Part shown: positions 1 to 13,510 of the stretch, piece after piece
Layout of the letters: each line of letters begins with the position of its first letter
How positions within the stretch are numbered: position 1 is the stretch's first letter
Assembly: GCA_963989245.1 (NCBI GenBank)
Contig: OZ022345.1
Coordinates: forward strand, 48,448,217 to 48,512,216
Origin: Nansenia antarctica
Taxonomy: Eukaryota > Chordata > Actinopteri > Argentiniformes > Microstomatidae
DNA length: 64,000 nt
Direction of reading: 5' to 3'
Made by a program: the position numbers and the translations under genes
Notes under the pieces: model-generated
Told to the model about the DNA's origin: nothing
The model's input: only the letters and a program-made list of their open reading frames with translations
Database searches by the model: none

Positions 1-455
1 ACATAAACATAAAGTCTTTGAATAATATAGCACAATAATGGCATTTATAGTGAATGCCTGGATGTAAGAAGGATGCATCCTTTCTGCTCCCACAGTATTT
101 TGCAGTGGCTCACATTTGGTCCACAGAAAGAAGATCTGAGAATGTGTTGAAGGCACATGTAGCCATATGGCCATCTACTCACCTATGGTTCACTAATGGT
201 TCACATTGTTTGTAACTATTTTATAGTGTATGGAAATGTAATGTGTGATTCTTATGCGATTGTACATGCTATATAAATATTGCCTTTTTGTGCAATGTTT
301 GACACCTGACACCACAAGCAAAGCCCCTTCATGAAAAATTATCTTAATTCTTGATATTGAAAGTTCCAGCTCTGATCAGACAATCCAGAAATAAATATAT
401 TTGTATATTTAATGTGTGTCAGGTGTTTATAGTGAGGCTTGAATACAAATGAGAC

Positions 456-2334
456 AGTCAAGATTCCACGTTCTTTATTTGCTAAGGGCGCAATGCTTTT
501 TTTGTTATATTTCTGTGCACAAAAAACCTCACAAAGTGAAAGTTCACATCGCGACTGTAGCTCCAGAATTCAACGTCACACCATGGCCAAAACAAAAGTC
601 GGCAAAAAACAGGGCGCAGAACTCTGTACAGTCAATATCTTCTTTAAAAATAACACAAGGACAAAAATGTTCCTCTTAAATCAAATTCTATTATTTTTTA
701 GTGAAATACAACAAAATAAATTCTATAAAATAAGAGCAAAATATTTAAATATAATACGGTGGGCAGAATATTTTCATTTGCAGGAGTATTTGGTATATTT
801 TAGACAAAAAAATCCAAAAAATACACGCATTCAAGTTACCAATTAAATACAGTATTTACTGATGTTTACCTTTTACTCCTAAAGAATTACACTTTACTTA
901 GCTCAAGTTGCAACATGACTAACCAGCCGATATCTTATGGTACAACCCTGCTGTGTGCCCATTCTCCATGGAGGGAAGGGGAGGTCTCAGACACCACAGC
1001 CCAGGATCAGTAACCCTCCCTGGGCAGCAGAGAGACACCCAGCCTGGAGAGCTCCAAGGAACAATGGAAGCCAACAGGCATTTGTCTGTCTAAAGACTAG
1101 GCTCTACCAAGGAGAGACAGAGAAGCAAACCACACACAGTCTATTATACACCAGGCAGCCTGGCATAGCAAATCTGTTGCATATATGTGTGTTTTTCTTT
1201 TTCAAAATTCCTATAGATGAAAACTAAGCTGTCTATCCCACCAAAAACTGACTGCCGAATGTGAAGTTGGAGGATTATAATAATGTGCAATTGAAAAGCC
1301 ACTTATTCTTACATTGGTTCAAAATATCGCCCTCAATGTACAAGGGGTAGATGAGTAAAAAAAAAAAAAAAAAAAAAAAAATCCGAAGGAAGTCCCCCAC
1401 AGTAACTGAGGATTAAGATGTTGGTTGTTATGGTCACAAACCTTCCCTTGGGCTACACTATTCTGGTGAGAAGCCATGCTAAATGTTACAGCATATTAAC
1501 TAGAGCTTCAAAAGGATTGAATTATTTACCAGAACAAAAAAAAAAAAAAAAAGAGAGAAAGGCAATGAGAGTTTCAGAACAATGTTGTATCACCGCTTTT
1601 TCACATCAACCAAACACCGTAAAAGTTCACCCAACCAGTCCACATCTCACACTAAAACCAACCCCAGCAGTTGATTTGGCATGGGTCAAGAGGTTGCCAA
1701 GGAACTTAATAATAATAATAATAATATTGATGATGTGTCCTCCTAAAGATGAATGACCAGTAACCATCCTATGGCAGACCAAACCTCACTGCTGAGCATG
1801 GGTGACAAAACAAAAAGGAGTTGTTTGTCTTTAAGTGTTTTCTTTTTGTTTTGTTTTTTTGTTTCTTATATCATCCATTTTGTTTCTCATTAGATCTGCA
1901 AGATCTCCCAACAGCAAACCTGACAAAATTACACTATCAGGGGATTTTTGAACAGTCAAAACATTAACATACTATTTACACCTTTTTGTCATGTAGACAA
2001 GCGCATCAGCATCATCAGGCCTGGGTAATTTGTATATGTTTATTACAACACTATCCACTCACTCCTCTCTGCAGCTGGCAGCAAGCCCCAGTCTGCAGGG
2101 CAGGCAGCCCCAGGGAAGAGCGCCCCCCCCCAGGCTGGCTGCAGAGAAGCGGGCTGGTGGGGGAGAAACTCACAGGGGGGGGGGCCTGGAGAGGAGCTGT
2201 GAGGCCCTGCCCTACCCTGCCCTGCCCCTGGAGGTCAGCGAGAGAGTGTCCCGATGAGGAGCCCGGTCGATCAGAGGATGAGAGGAGAGAGCAGGACGAT
2301 GGAGGCTCGAGGCACGGCAGGGGGGGGGCCGGTG
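456..2334 (-). other. usp9x: USP9X 3' UTR (inferred)
   Basis: Sequence after the stop codon has no splice structure or coding homology that I can see. It contains an A-tract at 1357-1381 and several AT-rich runs. An AATAAA on the minus strand (474-479) is a plausible poly(A) signal, so the transcript could end near 455. The first 450 bases of the window hold nothing I recognise apart from a plus-strand AATAAA at 390-395. Confidence 0.45.
474..479 (-). terminator. Candidate USP9X poly(A) signal AATAAA
   Basis: A canonical hexamer on the minus strand lies about 1.86 kb downstream of the USP9X stop codon. No transcript data are available, and other AT-rich sites exist. Confidence 0.4.
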
Positions 2335-5300
2335 TTACTCCTTAGGCGGGGCAGGCGCTGGGGTGGTGGTGGAGGTGGAGGTAGGGGTAGGGGTGACCTC
2401 CTCAGTGCTCTCCCAGTTCTCTTGTGCTCGTGGACCTGGGCTGGGGGTAGGGCCTAGACCTGGACCTGGGGTTTGGGTAGGCCCTGGGGCAGGGGCAGGG
2501 GCAGGTCCAGGGCGCTGGGGGTTGTTCATGTGCTGAGCAGCTGGGCCTGTGTATGGCTGCCCATGGGGGTGGTTGTTCTGCTGGAGAGAGGAAAACCAAA
2601 CCAGGTTTTAGTGGAACTACTGATGCCCTATGACACAACATGTCTGCTGTAATATGCCTCTGTACATTAGTGAGGCCATGTACCATCAACACTATCAGGG
2701 GTCTTCTGAAGTTAAATTGCATAAAAAGAAGCAGTTCTACTCTTCTGCATCTAACTGTCGGCCATTAGAATCACATAACAGAAAAAGGTGGTGTCTGTGA
2801 TTGTACCTGCTGAAACTGTGTCGTCCCAGGAGAGTTTGGGTAGAGGGAGGTGTCTTCAGGAGGGGAGGAGTCCTGATCACCAGGAGCTTCCTGGTCATCG
2901 GGCTCCTGGGAAACATAGAAAACATATTTTCATTCCTCTTACCTCTCAAGCTAACAAAACATTCCTATTCAGCTGCTAGTACAGTATAGACCAATCTCTC
3001 ACTCTAAGTGTCTATTATGAGTCTACCATGAGACTATGTAGGAGTTCCCAAACTATAAGATTGCTACCATATCAAAGGATTGAGAAATAAATATAAAAAG
3101 AGAGTTAATTATGTGAGTAGGTGTAGGCCACAACAGAGTTCATCTACACAGCAGGAGGGATCTCTTGTTAATGTTGTTGTTGTTGCTGTTTCCATAGATC
3201 TGAGGGGCTCATACTAGATTGCTGTTCTCAGTGAGTTTTATCGACTAACATCTTTGACAAGATAAAGTCATAGAAGAGTGTCGCTGTGTGTTGGTGATTT
3301 GTTCTGGTTAGAGTGACAGGGTGACAATACAATTAGTTACACATTAACAGGTGACCTCTGTATTAGTGATGACAAACATTGTCAAATGTCCTGAAAACAT
3401 GGTATTGTAATGAAATGTCTAACAAATAGTAAATAAAGTGTATATATGGCAATGTTTCAGCTTTAAACAAAAGTGTGTGTGTGTGTGTGTGTCTGTTAAC
3501 AAGCAGTACATGAACATATTCAAACAAATGGCTGATGCAAATTAATCACAGGCTGCTCTTACTATACTGCACAGGCCTGATCTCAACACAAAAACAACAA
3601 CAGCTCTTGAACACATACAGTGACACACATCATCAACGGTAGCAATTCATACACTATAGCCAAGGCTTAGAGTTTTCGATCATGTGTGTGCGTGGTTGAC
3701 TATATACCAGTTTGAGTTTGCTTTGGGGAGGAAGAACAAACCGTTGTCATGGATAGAAGTTCAGATGGGGGGACTGGCTCGGGGGAAAGTAAGTGCTGCT
3801 TTGGATAACCAATGAGACTGCGCTAGTGGACTGTGCTAATGAGACTGAAGAGACAGAAAAAGTCCACTCCATGTTTGCTACTTCTAAATCAGATACTCAA
3901 TGAAGCTTTATGATGGTACAATGCCATCTTTTGTGTCCAGCTCCTGTGCAACAGTATGTTTGTCTCAGGCTGTGTGTCTGCTATAATGGCTGTTGGGTCA
4001 CTGTGCTACTCTAACACCACGCCCTGTGGGCCACCAAGAGGAGGACGGAGGATGGCGATAGGGGGCAGAGGAAGCGTGCTGCTGGGGTTATACAAGTCTT
4101 ACAGTGTGCTGCTGCTGTCCTGTCCCTTCCCCTGGCAAAAGCTGCTGTGGCGAGGACGATTTCCGCATGGCCGCATCTTCTTCAGACACCCCCTCGTGCT
4201 TCGTTAAGTGACACTATTTTGAAATGGCAGTTAATATTACAGATAGACAAGTGTGGACGCTTCAGATGGAATTCCTTCCCCAAGTCTATGAAGTTTATAA
4301 TTTGTATCATTTTGCAAGTTATGATAAAACATGCTAAACATTGCTTGTATGTTGAGGAAATGAAAGACCTCAAGTTTTTAACAAAAATAAGAGAAATTAT
4401 ATTATGAGAATACTTAACATCTTAGCTTGAATTCGTATACATTAACAGGGGGAATAATCTGGAAATAAAACTATCGAAAACTCAAAGCCATACCTATAGT
4501 AAAAACATGCAAACAAATCTAAAACCATACTCCTGCAAATAACAGCTTTTTAGACAACCTCAACTGGAGCTACACTTGAAGCTAACAATACTTAGTACAC
4601 ACAAGGTTAAACTGCTAACTTTAAAACACAATAAGGAAGAGTGAAAAACAAAGGTGGTTAGCAACATTGTCAATTTACACAACAGATGCAAACCATACAG
4701 ACCTAGAGGCTAAAATGCCTTGACTTATTGAGTTATTGCCAGATATCAGCGAAAGTAAAAAGTACATAACTTGGAAAATAAACCTATATGGACATATCTA
4801 CCTACTTCGCTATGGTATTTCTATACTTTCCATGGTTCATCAACTATGTATGGCAGCAATGTTAACCTAATGAGCTAATTAAGGAATAAGGACTCATTTG
4901 ACTTAACTGAATGACTAGTTCTGAGCCATAGTCGGTCCTGTCTGAGAGACGGGAGGCTGAACACACAGACATTGTCAACATGGTGCTGCCAAACCGCTTT
5001 CTTTTGGGACTATCGATACTGGCATCAATCCATTTCTCAACTTCTGCCATGCACTTGTGTTCAATAAGAGTGTATTAAGATAGGGTGTGTGTGTGTGTGA
5101 GTGAGTTCATCAAATCATGAGGCATTAGGCAAAGTGTTACCTCCTCGGGGCAGAGTTCGCAGGCCTTGGCCAGGGTCATGCGTGCGCTGTGCGAGCGCTC
5201 CAGGAAGTATCCGTTGGAGGTCTCGTTGCTCTGGACGGGGGGGGACCAGTTGTTGTAGGTGTACTGGGGGTTCCCCGTGTACGGCCTCCGCTCCAGCTCA

Positions 5301-5353
5301 TCCCCCAGCCACTCCACAGCCCACGTCCACTTGCGCTTCAGGTCCCCGTTACT
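2335..5353 (-). CDS. usp9x: USP9X C-terminal tail exons with a proline-rich expansion
   Basis: Three exons (5141-5353, 2807-2905, 2335-2580) encode the last part of the protein. The first is almost invariant in vertebrates ([20 protein letters not shown]). The last contains MNNPQRP, then an insert of about 25 residues rich in Pro, Gly, Ala and Thr ([16 protein letters not shown] and so on), then [12 protein letters not shown], which matches the human tail RAQENYEGSEEV. The final residues are Thr/Ser/Pro-rich and end in PAPPKE with a TAA stop at 2335-2337. The insert appears to be a low-complexity expansion. Confidence 0.9.
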
Positions 5354-5858
5354 CTGTACACGCACACGCACACACACACACACACAGACACAGACACAGA
5401 CACAGACACAGACACAGACAGAGTTACTAGTGATCAGTACAGCCAGAAAGACCAGAACAGGCACATTTCTGAATAAACAGCGATACTGACCGATACATAA
5501 GATTTAGACACAGGGGAGGGAGAGGTGGAGAGTGTGTTGCCTGAGCGGTACCTGGAGGATCTGGTAGGCCACAGAGCAGTTGCTGAAGAGGGCCACCATG
5601 CATTTGATGCACTGGTAGGCCCGTTTCTGGTAGTGGTTCTTGGAGCGCTGGATGGTGTCAAACAGCCCGTCCCGGTCATCAGGGATCCCCTTCAGAACGT
5701 TGTGGATCCTACAGAGCCAGGGACACCACTTATAATCAACCAGGGAGAAACATGTGGGAGTCAAGGTCGAGAGGACTCCTTCATTGGTTTAATCAACACA
5801 CACGCACGCACAACCCCACCCACCCACCCACTCACACACACACACAACCCCACACACA

Positions 5859-5901
<43 letters not shown>

Positions 5902-6925
5902 CCCCCCCCCACCATTGAGGTGAGGAGAACACGTCCTTTACAGGACAGGGTTAGGGTTAGAGAACAGTTGACAGTCTGACCTGTGTGTCTGCCAGGAGTC
6001 CTCGATGAGCAGGATCTGCAGCAGCAAGTCCAGGTAAGGCCTCAGCTCGTAGGTGTACGAGTACGCCACCTGGGGGGACAGACACGGCTTAGACGGCCAG
6101 ATTACCTCCTTCTGCAGACTTTGACAGTCTTGCGTACTGGCATTTTAACCCCCCCCCGCTCCCCCCGTTTCATGACAAACATGATATTGTGAAACGTAGA
6201 GGGAGATCCAAGTCAATTGTCTGGTTCCCTCACCTGCCAGAGCAGTGTGTAGTAGAGGAGGCCGTGGTCAACCCCTTACCTGCCAGAGCAGTTCGCTGAG
6301 CACAGTAGAAGAGAACTGGGGGTTTTCCCAGCAGCTGAAGCGCAGCAGTTTGACCGTCTCCTCCGAGTTGCTACAGTCCTCGATGATCTTCTTCACGTAG
6401 CTGGTCCTCACAAACAGGATCTCGCCGACTAGCTGCTGAACGGGCATCACAGGGGTAGTCAGGTTGGCGTCGCCGTACGGGTTGGGGAGAGGGGGATTGC
6501 CTGGAGAGAAAAAAAAAGAGAGAGAAAGACAAAAGATCACAGTCAGTGTTCCACTATTGTCTGTGTGGTACTGGGGTCATGAAGACTAGGGTTAGGCTAG
6601 TCGATGACCTTTACCCGCCCCCCCCCCCCCCCCCCACTTAACCTTTGACTCCTGTCCACTCACCGTTGATGGAGGACTGCATGCGTGGAGACACGTCACA
6701 GCAGCGCACCAGCTGGGAGACCACAGTGTAGAGCTTGCCCAGCTCAGCGTACTGGTACTTGATGGGGGGGCCCGGGCCCTCGTCCAGAGCCACCAGCATG
6801 AAGGTCGCGGGAACACTCAGCTTCAGGAGCTGGGTCTTCTCTGCCAGGCCTGGGGAGGGAGGGAGGGAGAGGGGATGTGAGGAGGTGGGGGATATTCTGT
6901 GCATCCCTTCTGTCTATATGGTGCA

Positions 6926-6971
<46 letters not shown>

Positions 6972-9900
6972 AGACTGTCAGGTCCTTACCCAGGTTGGCG
7001 TACATGACAAAGAGATTGAAGTACTGCTGCAGGTGCCGGCCGTGTTCAGACACCTCTCTCCTGAGCAGGTTCAACACGGCTCTCAGCAGGTGGTCACTTA
7101 GACTCAAGTTATCACAGGCCTGGCAGAGACGGAAACAAACACTCACTAAGTCAGAAGAACGCAGGCTACAAATCAAGACAACGGCCCACAGCCGCACACA
7201 CGACCAAGGCTTTACTAAGCGGTTGCCCAGCTGTATACACACTAGCAAAGCACAGCATATGAAGCCACGTGGTTAGCGTTTACGCTATAATACGACTACT
7301 ATACAGAGCATATGAAAAGCTACTATTTATTTATTTATATCAGCAGCTCTGATCTCGGTACCATATCCGCAAACTTCCACATGGCCAACCGTCCACATGG
7401 CCAATTAGGTACTTGATGGGAAAGCTGTTACTAGGTGATGCAGCCCTTCGGCCCTTCACTCTCTTGCGCGACAGATGTTCAGTGTCGTTTCTGGAGGCCG
7501 GGTACTACCCACCTGTGTGGAGGGGCCGGGGGAGGCGGTGGGGGAGGGGCAGGGGCCGTCTTGCAGGGAGAAGTGTGCGATGAAGACGATGAGTTTGGCA
7601 AACGCGCCCCGGACCTCCGCACTGGGGCACTCCAGCAGGTACTCGGAGAAGCGGTTGGTGTAGGCAAACAGGACGTTGTGTGCAAACCAGTAGCGTACAT
7701 TCTTACTGTGTCTCAGCAACACGCAGAGGGCGTCATACCTGGGGGGGGGGGGGCAAGAGGAAGAGAGTGTTAAGGATCACTCATATCTGGTCAATGTGGA
7801 AAATCAACAAATGAAAGATTGAAAAGGGTAAGAGAAACCGGTAGCCCTTCACTTACCAGTCACTGGCGGGACCCCGCACTACTTTCTTAGTGTGGAACCC
7901 TGTGCTGAAGAGGAACCGAGCAGCCAGCTGAACACTAGTCATAGCTATCTCCTCAGCTTCTGGCAGTAGATGGTCTTGTCCTGGTCAAAACAGAACAGAA
8001 CAGAGATCAGCAGTCAGCGCCTCATGGTGAGGACAACACGCCTCTAATAGCATAGGAAAATCAGGGCAATGGGGATAGCATGGACTCCATACTACACAAA
8101 AAAATAACTAATCAGTAGTATAGGAGAGATCCAGTGTCATTTCTATCAAAATAGAAGCATATAACTTAATTAGCTTGAATTGAAATGGAAAATGTGGACA
8201 TAACAGTGGCCTTTGCTAGCTGCTCAAGAATGCTTAGGATGATTATGCTCACGATGAGCTGGAAGCATTTAATCCTAACCAAGTGCTTTTACACTGATGT
8301 CTACCCCCGTTGTTCATTTCCGAGTGCAGCACATTGGGGCATGGCTTCATTAATAATGCATTGGCACATATTAACTTCAGATGCAGATAGAAACTGCAGT
8401 TCACAGCAGCTGATATTCACCTCCACTATATCTTACACAACCCCATTTAATCTAAATCTCTATGGAGACGCTGTATCTAGACGACTGTATCAGCAGCAGA
8501 GTGTGTGAGCGGAACGGGGACATTTTGAAGTTGAAGTGTTGGCTTTTTCTCTCACTTCATTCTCACTCCAGTACCACTCACCTCACAAGCTCAGGGCAGC
8601 GATTTTGAAGAGGATATGGTCTGTTTTTTTTGTTTTTCTTACTTCACTATTCAAATATTAGTTGCATGTTCATAATATATGGTCACAAGAGAGAGGCGCT
8701 CATTAAACATGTAAAACGAGTCTTGAGTGGCACCATTTCCCCCTGCGAGCGGTGAGCGCAGCGGGGAAGTGGAGCGTTAACAAGTCCTCGTGAGCGGCAA
8801 GTGATTTTTCCAACTCCTCGACTCTGTTCAAATGCTCTGATCACCAGCAATAACGTTATATGAAAGGGGAACGTCCGTTCAGCGGTAAACAGCAGTGATA
8901 AAAAACCTTTTGAAATCATCATCATCATTATTATTGCAGGAGCCTTAAGGTACGACAGTGTTACGGAAATTCACGGTACAGAAATGAAAAATAATAAACA
9001 TTTCCCAGTTAAACGAATCCCTTTAGGTTATTTACACGACAGCAAAGTTAGAAACAGGAGTAAAAAGGTCACTCTATATTGTCTGTGATTCATCGACAAT
9101 TACATACCTGGAGGAGGGTTTAAATAGACACTGTTACAGGTCAGAAGTTTCTTAATGAACTGGAAATATTCCAGGCTGTATTGCATACGGTTGTGCATGA
9201 ACTGCACGTTCTGCTTGCGCACGCTGCACTCGATGACCCCCGGCATCTTGACCTGGTGGGGCTTTTGGGTGGACGAGAGGGTGAGTTCCGAGATGTACTT
9301 CACCAGCTCGCTGTCCTTGTCCAGAGAGTCCATCCTCTCGTAGAACAGGATGTAGGCGTTCCACCAGCGCTTCTGCCTCCTGTAGGACATCCTCTTCATC
9401 ATGTGGTCGAACACCTCGCCCATGTACTCCCCGCCGAAGCACTGGTTCTTCATCTCCTCCTCGTCGTCCATCTTGCACTCCGTCACGTCGCCGTCGTCGA
9501 ACTTGTACCAGCGGTTCTTCTCGCCGTCCCCCCCGTTCCTCTGGATGATGTAGGAGTAGTAGTGGCCCCCGCTGGCCTGGCCCGAGTGGACCAGCACCCC
9601 GACCAGGCGGTACTTGGAGCTGCCGGGGGGCTCCGGTTCCGAGGGCTCGTTCTGCTGGATCACCTGGTTCTCCGGGTTCACATCGTCCCCCTCCAGCTTG
9701 GCCACGCCCGCCACGGTGTAGGGCTCCATGTCCAGCTCCCGGGGGAACTCGAAGTAGTCGTTGAACTTGATGGCGCACTCCCTCTCCCAGTCGTAGTCGA
9801 AGCGCTTCAGCTGGATGGCCAGGACCGGGGGCAGCTTCTTGATCAGCAGGCGCTTCACCGTGTCCACCTGAGGGGAGACACACAGACACAGACAGACACA

Positions 9901-11352
9901 GACACAGACACAGACACAGACACAGACAGAGACACAGACACAGACACACAGACAGGTTAGTACGCTGGGCTTCAGACTGACCTGGTGAAAGGCTACTCTA
10001 TAAAACAGAATCCATGTCAGTAACTGGGCCTAGTGAGTCACTCTCACCTTCTTGTTGCACTTCTCACAGTGGTACGCGTTGGCCCCCTCCAGGAGGTCTC
10101 CCTTCACATACTGTTCCATGGAGTCCAACAGGTTCTGATGGTTTCGGATGTCTACATTCAGCGTGGTGAACGACTCCTCACACTCATACCTACAGAACAC
10201 ATCCACATCACCCCAAAGTTAACACCGCAGCAGGCTCACTATGCAATATATGCAGGTATATATTGAAGGTTATTCATCAGTAGATTGATTGATTTCATTT
10301 GGATAATGACAAAGGTGTAGTTACCTGTGGGGACAGCCCTGGCAGATCTTCTGGTCAGCGAAGGACCCTCCCAGCACCTTGCTGAGCATGGCCGGGTGGC
10401 CCAACGCCTTCAGAGCCTCATCCAGACTGTCCACTAAAGAGTTAAAGAACTCCAGGGCGTCGTGCTGCTCCCGCAGGTTCACTGGCTCACCCCATAACCT
10501 AGAGAGGGAGAAGAAGAGAGAGGGGAGGGGCGGGGGGCAGAGAAGGAGGAGATGGGTCAAGATGGGGGTGCAGCAGAATGGTAAGGAAAAAGCAGTAGGG
10601 ACATGTGGAGCATGGTTTTGCATTGTGGGTTTTTCTTCAAACGTTTTTTTTTGTTACTTTATGTCAGTCAGACAGAAACATTCATCGTACCTGAACTGCT
10701 TCCAGAACCCTCTGGGAACATAGTACTGCAGCCTGGAGGCCGCCAGGTGGCCAAAGATCACCTGCAGGTGGCGCAACACCCCGATGTTGTACTCCTTCCT
10801 GTCCTCCGACTTACTGAGCGAGGGCTTGTCGTCGAACTGATGGTGGTAGCTGAACACCTCGTCCCGCGGGTCGACGTTACTCTGTGGAGACGTCGATGAC
10901 AGACAGGCTCAGTGAAAAACAACACGGATTGCAAGTCAAACGACTAGTCTAGTTCTCGAGGCGTTTCTAGAAAGCTTTGTCTTAAAGAAGCCACAATATG
11001 TCTCTAGTACTATTAGTGCCCTCAGCTCCAAGCTCTGCCTTCACAGCACGTGAGCCTGGAGCAGGCTATTTTGTCAGTCACTGGATGCTGAGAAAGGATG
11101 AAACTCGTCATCGGGCAAAAGCCGCAGGCTCACAGACGTCGGGAGTTAGGAAGGAGCAGTTATTTTAAGCTGTAGGTCTAAAATGTCTCTTCGACAAAAA
11201 ATGAAGTGGCATAATTCAGTGGTTCCCTTTGATGTTTGAACACCATGACCCATCTAAAGCCTGCTGAATTTTCTTGACCCCAAAAAACTGCGGGGACTTG
11301 GCAATGACGTACTATAGAGATATGAGCACTCGCACGCGCACGCGCACGCGCA

Positions 11353-11410
<58 letters not shown>

Positions 11411-13454
11411 ACCTCATTCTCCTGCTTCTCGTCTCCAGACATGTCATCGTCCACGTCGCTGCCGGTGCCCTCGATGGCCAGGATGCCGTTGCGGATGGGC
11501 GGGATCATGTAGAGCTGCTGGATGACTGAGTTCATGTAGCAGGTGGCTCCGGCGTTCTTCAGACCCACAAAGCCTTTAGTGGGCCGGGGCCCTACAGGGG
11601 GCAGGTACTCCCACTCTGTCAGCGCCTCGCAACCTGAAAACGTAGAAATAAAAAAACATGTTTAGCTATTTAAGACATAAATCCTTCAGCACTCGTACAT
11701 TTACATTTGACATTTAGTGGATGCCCTTTATCCAAAGCGACTTACAACAAATACATGTGTCTAAAGTAAGTGAATCATCTATCAGGCCATCAGTCATCAA
11801 AGAAAAAGAAATCTATGCTAGGACCAGGGGCAGTCACAAAGCTAGAAGAAGGAAAGGTTGCACTCTTAGGGGAAGCATGGTGCGAGGGTAAGTCTACTCG
11901 GGTTCCTTACCTAGGTAGTACATGTCTGTGAGAGTTTCTACGATCTGCTTCAGGTTCCGGACACAGCCGACCGCTAGCGCCACCAGCAGCTCAAAGCCGG
12001 CGTTGATGGAGGCCGGGCTGCTGCAGACAGGGATGGCCTGCTCTGTGGGGAACTCCCCACTCTTCATGAATTGCAGGTACACATTCGACGCAGGGAAGAT
12101 GAAGTCATCGATCAGCTCCTGGAGACAAGAGGAAGGAGCGGGGGGGAAAGGAGGCTCTGAACTGGGGTGTCCATCAGAAGCAACTAAACACACCATTGAA
12201 CAAAAATAACATTTGGAGGAGGGACAATTTCGAAAGTCCGACACTTATTTCCGTTCGCCGTGTGAAGAACATCCGTCAGAATGCTATGCCCTATTTTTTA
12301 CCTTGATGAGGTTGGCTCCTCCCTTCTCACAGCCGATGTAGTACTTCTTCTCTGGGGTCTGGAAGGCCAGCAGCTCCTTGGTGACGCCGATGTGGCCCTC
12401 CAGGATGGTCTCCTCCACTCCCGTCTCCCCCGTCCTCTTCACCTCATCCTGGGAAAACATCAGCACCATTAATCAACTCTGGCGCACTCTCCCGGAAACC
12501 GGAAACTCAACAACGAGCGGAGCGCAGTTTGCAGCCGTTCGGGCCTGATCTTACCCTGATCCTTTTGAGCCAGTCGATCTCGTTGTTGAGGAGCACCTCT
12601 GCGTTGGGCAGGTTGATGTTGCTGTTGTAGGCGTAGTTCAGTAGGTGTCGGAGCAGGGTGAAGTAGTCCCCTGCGTGCTTGGCCCGCTCCTTCGCTGTGC
12701 TCTAGAACAGTCAGACAGAGAGGAAATCAACACTGGCCTCTGAAGGCTGGGTGCTAGTGTAGGGTGCTAGGGTGCTAGTGTATGGGTTTGCAGCACTAGT
12801 TGCTGTCGGGTTTTTATTCCAGCATGGGGCTAGGGTTGCCAACTGTCCTGTATTAGCCAGAATGGCCCGTATTTTGGGCTGGATGAACATACGGGACCTC
12901 CCTAGTCCCGTATATTCATCCAATCACGGGCTCCCTCATGCGTATGTATAGCGTAAATGCGCCAACTCTTGGACCCCCCCCCCCCCCGCCCTGTGCAGTG
13001 GCACGCCATCTTTTGTCCTGTATTTGGTAGTGAGAAAGTTGGCAACCCCTACATGTGGCACACATTGAAGTAGCTTTGGATAAAAGTGTCTGTTGAAACA
13101 CAATACAAGCACCCCTGTGGATTCTTACCCCCAGGACTGTGAAGAGGAGGGTGATGAAGAAGAGGAGGGGCCGGTGGCCCATACAGCACCTGGTGGCCAT
13201 GAGGAAGAACTGCTCCTGAGCCATCTGACGAACTGACCTGGGAACAGAGACAGAGAGGACCAGTTACAGCAACGCATTGTTACCACCACAAACACCGTCC
13301 ACTGAAGGGGTTGTGGCGCAGTGGTCATCAAACCTGACCCTGGGGCTGCAGACTTTTTGTTCCAGCCCAGCTCAATCGTGCTTTTTTTATGAGCTCTAAC
13401 AAAAGCCTCTAGGACCACGGTTGATTGCACACACCCAGTCAGAACCTCTGTTCT

Positions 13455-13510
<56 letters not shown>

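Noticed and set aside
390..395. Plus-strand AATAAA as the end of a convergent neighbouring gene
   Set aside because: A lone hexamer in AT-rich DNA with no coding sequence before it. The expected neighbour by vertebrate synteny (DDX3X) would lie on the other strand.
9181..9960. 259-codon plus-strand ORF opposite the USP catalytic exon
   Set aside because: Shadow of the GC-rich USP9X exon on the other strand. The minus-strand frame carries the conserved domain.
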